Below, piece by piece: positions 59,465 through 64,000 of a stretch of 64,000 nt of DNA. The notes under the pieces are model-generated. The model had not been told where the DNA came from, did no database searches, and was given only the letters and a program-made list of their open reading frames with translations. The number at the start of each line of letters is the position of its first letter. Within the stretch, counting starts at the first letter, position 1. Both the position numbers and the translations under genes were made by a program. The DNA comes from Episyrphus balteatus (Eukaryota > Arthropoda > Insecta > Diptera > Syrphidae): assembly GCF_945859705.1 (NCBI RefSeq), contig NC_079136.1:6985501-7049500 (forward strand), read 5' to 3'.

Positions 59465-60099
59465 GGGTGTACGGTAAGTGTGCGCAGGTACTTTTGCTAA
59501 GTATAATCTTAATGATTATCTATTGTTCTTTTTTTCAATTTTTAAAGACAAACGAGGGGTCTAAGACCCCCGCTCCCATACGATTTTCTCATACACTGTG
59601 TACACTGTGAAATTTTGATGCATTTTGAAGCATTTTATGCAAATATATATATTTCCGTGAAATCCCATGCGCACACTTACCCCCAAATTTTTGCGTACAC
59701 TTACCCCAAATGCAGTTTTTTATTGTTTTTGATAAAATATTAATAAATAAATACTAAAAACAATAACACTTTAATACATAAAGGGCGCTTTCATAAATGC
59801 ATGGTTGCGCAAGTCTGACGAATGCAAAGCTTTCATTAATGCAAACGACAAATGTCAGGTGTTCATAAATGTAAAACGCAAATATTTGCAGCGCAAATGT
59901 GCAAATGAAAAAATTCTCATGCGCAATGAATTTAAACTTAAAGAAAGAAAAAACATGACGTAAAAGATGATACAGCTTTTCTTTGTTTCTCAATTCTGTC
60001 ACAATATTAATTGGAAATTCAAAGTTCAAGTCAAAATAACAAAAATAGACGCGAATTTCTTGAATATAATAAATTTGTAAATATTGACAGAAATGTTTA

Positions 60100-60376
60100 G
60101 AGCCCCCGCACACTACAAACTTTCTATCGGCCGACAGTTTAGTCGGTCTCTTAATCAGTATCAAAATGTATGAAATTGCGCACACTACAACGATTAAGTA
60201 TCGGCCGATCAAAAAGTTTGTTTGATCGAAAAAAAAGTTTGTTTTGCTACACAATTGCCTTCAAACTAAAATGTTTCCTAACGACCCGACTGTTTAGTCG
60301 GTTGCCTGTGCGCACACTAGGAGCCCAACCCGACTAAACTATCGGCCGATAGAAAGTCTGTAGTGTGCGGGGGCTC
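60100..60376. mobile_element. 277-bp TIR element, copy 1
   Basis: The ends GAGCCCCCGCACACTACA are perfectly inverted, and the TIR extends to about 47 bp with two mismatches. TTA flanks it at 60097-60099 and 60377-60379, a 3-bp duplication of the PIF/Harbinger kind. Internal ATCGGCCGAT and CACACTACAA motifs repeat. No transposase. Confidence 0.8.
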
Positions 60377-60399
60377 TTAAAAAGAAGTTTTTTTTCTTA

Positions 60400-60676
60400 G
60401 AGCCCCCGCACACTACAAACTTTCTATCGGCCGACAGTTTAGTCGGTCTCTTAATCAGAATGAAAATGTATGAGAGTGCGCACACTACAACGATTAAGTA
60501 TCGGCCGATCAAAAAGTTTGTTTGATCGAAAAAAAAGTTTGTTTTGCTACTCAATTGCCTTCAAACTAAAATGTTTCATAGCGACCCGATTGTTTAGTCG
60601 GCTGCCTGTGCGCACACTGCGAGCCCAACCCGACTAAACTATCGGCCGATAGAAAGTCTGTAGTGTGCGGGGGCTC
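60400..60676. mobile_element. 277-bp TIR element, copy 2
   Basis: Same length and ends as copy 1, offset by exactly 300 bp, same orientation, flanked by TTA at 60397-60399 and 60677-60679. I count 11 substitutions and no indels against copy 1 (about 96% identity). It is either a tandem duplication or a second insertion next to the first. Confidence 0.8.
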
Positions 60677-61212
60677 TTAAAGAATGGAATTAAGATAATA
60701 TATTGTTAATTTTGGAGAAGAGGCTGAATTGCAACTTAAAAATTTTGACAAATGACGCAAATCAGAAAAAGTGTTCATAAATTCAAAGTAAAATACATGC
60801 GCAAATAGTTTTTCTGACATTAGTCTGATCGCAAATGACCGCATGTAAACAAAGCAATCATGCAATTATGAAAGCACCCAAAGTTTAAATAGGAAGCTTA
60901 ATAAAAAAAATCAATTGCCTTCACTTTAAGTCAAAGACAGATCACTGTCAGTGTTTGAAAATTGTGAAAAATTTTAAGGAAAGTTAGCGTTTTTTTCTTT
61001 TGCTTTTTCTCGAAACATTAAAAACAACATAACCATAAATATAACGGACTTCGACGAAGATCAAATATCTTATTAATTGTGCATCAGCAGAAATTTAAAT
61101 TTTTACACTAGTTTCGAGAAAATAGCAATGCGCACACTTATCGGCTGCGCACACTTACCACGAACGACTCTACCTGACATCTATTGGAAAAAAAAAACTA
61201 AAAAAGCTCTTT

Positions 61213-62894
61213 AGCCCAGGGAAATTAGTAATTTAAATCGCATTTTTCGCGGGACAAAATTTTTTTCATGAAATGTGTTCGGGTGGTTGTCCTTATCGTA
61301 AAAGTCAATTTGTTGGGATAATTGGAGGTTGGGAACAGCCGCCATCTTGGAAAAGAGATTGGTATCGTTTTTATTGAATAGCTCCATTGTTATTCATTTT
61401 AACAAAAAATGACAAAGGTAAGACTTATTAACAATAAAATTATCTAAGAAATGATATACAAAACAATTCCGTGAGTTGATTAAATAAAATTTTAAAGTTG
61501 GTCAAAGTGCGTGTTTGTATCGCAAGGTTGGGACAAAATGACATTTTTTCATATATCTGACGAGCTTTTGATTTGTTTGGATAAATCTTCAAGAATGAAT
61601 TGTAGTACTTATAATTACCTATAAAATGAGCCCACAATCGTTATTGTCACCATCGTATTGTAGAAGTAATCTAACTCCGACTCTCTCAAAAGTAAGAAAA
61701 AAGCTGTTTTTTTGCTAGTAGGCCGACAAAATTTTGGGAGTAGAGGTATAACCAAAATATAAGTACGCAGTTTTGCAGCCATACGCGTGTTAATGTCGAT
61801 TTCAAAGGTCTGACAACTCTAATTTTGTGCTTTATACGGTTTTTGGGGGGTTAAATAACGTAAGTTTTCCAGTTAATGTGAATGGGCTAAATTTATACTA
61901 TTTGAAATTATAAATATACAAGCTGATGCTCTATTATTTTTCCTAAATCTGAACACCCCAATCTTGAGGATGTGACCAATAGAACTATATATAAGCCGTT
62001 TATACGATTATGTTTTAGAAGCTTTTTTTGTTAAGATTTTTGTTTGTTTACTTGAATTGAAAAGCCTGATATGGTTAGTTAAAAAAGCTTATATCGTGAG
62101 TTCTATTAACCCCATAGCCGAGATTGAGGTGTCCAGATTTAGGAAAAATAATAGAGCATCAGCTTGTATATTTATAATTTCAAATAGTATAAATTTAGCC
62201 CATTCACATTAACTGGAAAACTTACGTTATTTAACCCCCCAAAAACCGTATAAAGCACAAAATTAGAGTTTTCAGACCTTTGAAATCGACATTAACACGC
62301 GTATGGCTGCAAAACTGCGTACTTATATTTTGGTTATACCTCTACTCCCAAAATTTTGTCGGCCTACTAGCAAAAAAACAGCTTTTTTCTTACTTTTGAC
62401 TAGTACATGGAGAGAGTCGGAGTTAGATTACTTCTACAATACGATGATGACAATAACGATTGTGGGCTCATTTTATAGGTAATTATAAGTACTACAATTC
62501 ATTCTTGAAGAATTATCCAAACAAATCAAAAGTTCGTCAGATATATGAAAAAATGTCATTTTGTCCCAACCTTGCGATACAAACACGCACTTTGACCAAC
62601 TATAAAATTTTATTTAATCAACTCACGGAATTGTTTTGTATATCATTTCTTAGATAATTTTATTGTTAATAAGTCTTACCTTTGTCATTTTTTGTTAAAA
62701 TGAATAACAATGGAGCTATTCAATAAAAACGATACCAATCTCTTTTCCAAGATGGCGGCTGTTCCCAACCTCCAATTATCCCAACAAATTGACTTTTACG
62801 ATAAGGACAACCACCCGAACACATTTCATGAAAAAAATTTTGTCCCGCGAAAAATGCGATTTCATGCCCATATTTTGACTAATTTCCCTGAGCT
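61213..62894. repeat. 1.68-kb imperfect palindrome
   Basis: The arms from about 61213 to 61990 and 62100 to 62894 are reverse complements at high identity, centred near 62,049 with a loop of roughly 100 bases. Paired examples are CCTATAAAATGAGCCCACAA at 61618 with its inverse ending at 62480, and CGCATTTTTCGCGGG at 61239 with its inverse at 62844. It forms the bulk of the outer fold-back element. Confidence 0.85.
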
Positions 62895-63309
62895 ACTTTT
62901 GTTTTTGAAGTTTTTTAGAGTTAGAGGAAAATTTGACCTAAAGGAAGTACGACTTATACGGAATCGGCTGTATTTGAAATTTCAATTGTTTGTCAAAAGA
63001 GCTTTTTTTTCGCAAAATGACATTAACTATGTGATCGAAGAGCTACCTTACGGAAAGGATATAAAATATTGTTTGAGTGTATATGTTTTTAAAACTTTGT
63101 GAAAATTGAAAGCTTGGTCTTGTTCAAGCTTTTTGAATCGAATACTTTTTTTAAATGAAAGAGAGATATACAAACAAGCTACTAGGGGGAAGAAGAAAAA
63201 ACATCGTGTTTACTTTTTTGACTTTGTGTTTTGATGTAGTTCAGGCTTTAGGACAAAAACAAACAATTTGTTTTTCACTAAAATCCGGCTGTCAAATCAT
63301 TCACAAATA

Positions 63310-63436
63310 AGCTGCGTTCCTTTGGAAATATTTATCTACTTTTTATTATTTAAAACTACTTTGCTATACTGAAAAAGTAGTTCAAAGCAGCTTTAAGTAC
63401 TAAAAAGTAGATAAATATTTCCAAAGGAACGCAGCT
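63310..63436. mobile_element. 127-bp palindromic MITE
   Basis: AGCTGCGTTCCTTTGGAAAT and the following bases to about position 36 are perfectly inverted at 63401-63436. The middle holds AAACTACTTTG / CAAAGCAG-like partial pairing. TA-rich flanks make the target duplication ambiguous. Confidence 0.75.
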
Positions 63437-64000
63437 ATTATATTTGAAAACTAATTTATTATTTTCATGTTGACAAAATTTTCTCCCAAGGAAAAAAAAT
63501 TTCGAGAGCAATTCCCGATAGTAGGAACTTGTTCTTGGGAAGGGAAAAATTCCTTGGGAAAATAATTTCCCATTTACATTATCAAAACGATTTTTCAGCC
63601 TTTTTACAGCGTTTTAAAATATAGAACTTTAAAAAGAAATTTATTATTATGACCCATACAGTATTTCGAACCAATAACCTTATCAACATCGGTTTTTTAA
63701 TATCCTTTCAACTTCGTATTTGTCAATTTTATTATAGTAATTATTGTCACGTTGACTTTGACTGAAAAGTTTAGCAGGAAAAAAGTGGTGAGGTGAGTAT
63801 AAAAGTGAGTGAGTATAAGTTTTTTGCAAGGAACCTAAGGGAATAAAATTTAAAAAAAAAAGTACGTATACGCCATAGGGCACGTATTTTTTTCTTATGG
63901 GATTTGTTTCTCTATTATTGGAGTAACTTGTGGCGTGCGTCGTTTCTTTTATTTTTGTTTTAAATTATCTGAAACAATTAACATACCAAAACATAAACCA
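63437..64000. other. Terminal stretch, no gene
   Basis: It contains a small inverted motif TTTTCTCCCAAGGAA (63477) against TTCCTTGGGAAAA (63550), perhaps another tiny MITE. Nothing else recognised. Confidence 0.4.

Larger units (their letters stand above)
59783..60879. mobile_element. Inner element with GGGYGCTTTCATAA ends
   Basis: GGGCGCTTTCATAAATGCAT at the left is matched by the inverted right end (GGGTGCTTTCATAATTGCAT). Both sides carry many CGCAAAT/ATTTGCG strings and GTTCATAAAT motifs. No ORF survives. It is interrupted by the two 277-bp elements. Target duplication unclear (AAA on both sides). Confidence 0.55.
59239..61170. mobile_element. TA-flanked element with GAGTCGTTYGTGGTAAGTGTGCGCA ends
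   Basis: The terminal GAGTCGTTTGTGGTAAGTGT is inverted at 61151-61170 with one mismatch, and the match continues through GCGCA. TA flanks both ends (59237-59238 and 61171-61172). The motif GGTAAGTGTGCGCA recurs in both orientations near the ends (about 59250, 59431, 59452, 59470, 59670, 59693, 61129, 61146), like transposase-binding sub-repeats. There is no transposase, so it is non-autonomous. It sits inside the fold-back element. Confidence 0.7.
59163..63250. mobile_element. Outer fold-back element carrying nested insertions
   Basis: About 40 identical bases starting AAGCCTGAACTACATCAAAA at 59163 are inverted at about 63209-63248. TAGGA lies just outside both ends, a possible target duplication. 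Subtracting the 1.93-kb inner element leaves about 2.16 kb, most of which is a long inverted repeat (61213-62894). Of two right-arm open frames, one (62710-63102, 130 aa, starting MELFNKND) is truncated in the left arm and has no recognised domain, so it may be fortuitous. Confidence 0.6.

Noticed and set aside
59754..60554. Two related minus-strand proteins sharing FFFDQTNFLIGRYLIVVV
   Set aside because: The shared part is the 277-bp TIR element present twice; there is no domain and the frames run through terminal repeats.
62460..63102. Two small proteins on the plus strand
   Set aside because: They lie in the arm of a long palindrome, the first is mirrored in the left arm (61440-61637), and neither has a recognised domain. 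Kept only as part of the mobile element.

Overview
The window looks like nuclear DNA of a dipteran insect, probably a brachyceran fly with a larger genome than Drosophila melanogaster. It is very AT-rich and full of homopolymers and microsatellites. The only gene I can support has GT-AG introns and a protein nearly identical to what I recall of Drosophila Atpalpha. No bacterial-type genes, CRISPR arrays or clear functional tRNA/rRNA genes were seen.

Layout. Bases 1 to about 19,700 are upstream DNA with transposon debris: a LINE reverse-transcriptase scrap, two copies of a CACTGAG-ended MITE (one carrying a tRNA-derived sequence), and a 1.08-kb palindromic element with TA target duplications. 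From about 19,720 to 55,870 on the + strand lies the Na+/K+-ATPase alpha subunit gene. It has a candidate Inr/DPE start with a 5'UTR exon, a small start exon encoding only M-N-N-E, a 10.4-kb intron, and exons for HGRADSY..., the N-terminal domain, M1-M2, and one 1,782-bp exon for most of the catalytic domains. M5-M6 follow, then a 12.7-kb block with four alternative 95-bp exons, then M7, M8-M9 and M10 with the terminal ETYY. The reconstructed protein is 1,041 residues with every catalytic motif present. Introns hold LINE relics, tRNA-related SINE-like repeats, a short TIR element and a degenerate ~150-bp tandem repeat.

Beyond the 3'UTR (about 55.9 kb onward) there is no recognisable gene. Bases 59,163-63,250 are a nested transposon complex. 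A ~2.2-kb fold-back element is interrupted by a 1.93-kb TA-flanked element whose ends carry a repeated GGTAAGTGTGCGCA motif, including a perfect 38-bp palindrome. Inside that sits an element with GGGYGCTTTCATAA ends, and inside that two 277-bp TIR elements spaced exactly 300 bp apart.

The most interesting biology is the four-way exon cassette. All copies are 95 bp (not a multiple of 3), so skipping, or joining an upstream copy to B, C or D, creates an early stop; exactly one exon must be used. The choice changes the M6 end and the cytoplasmic L6/7 loop of the pump. The M1-M2 loop carries Ser at the site called 119 in pig numbering, with Gln111 and Asn122 retained: a known cardiac-glycoside-relevant substitution on an otherwise sensitive background.
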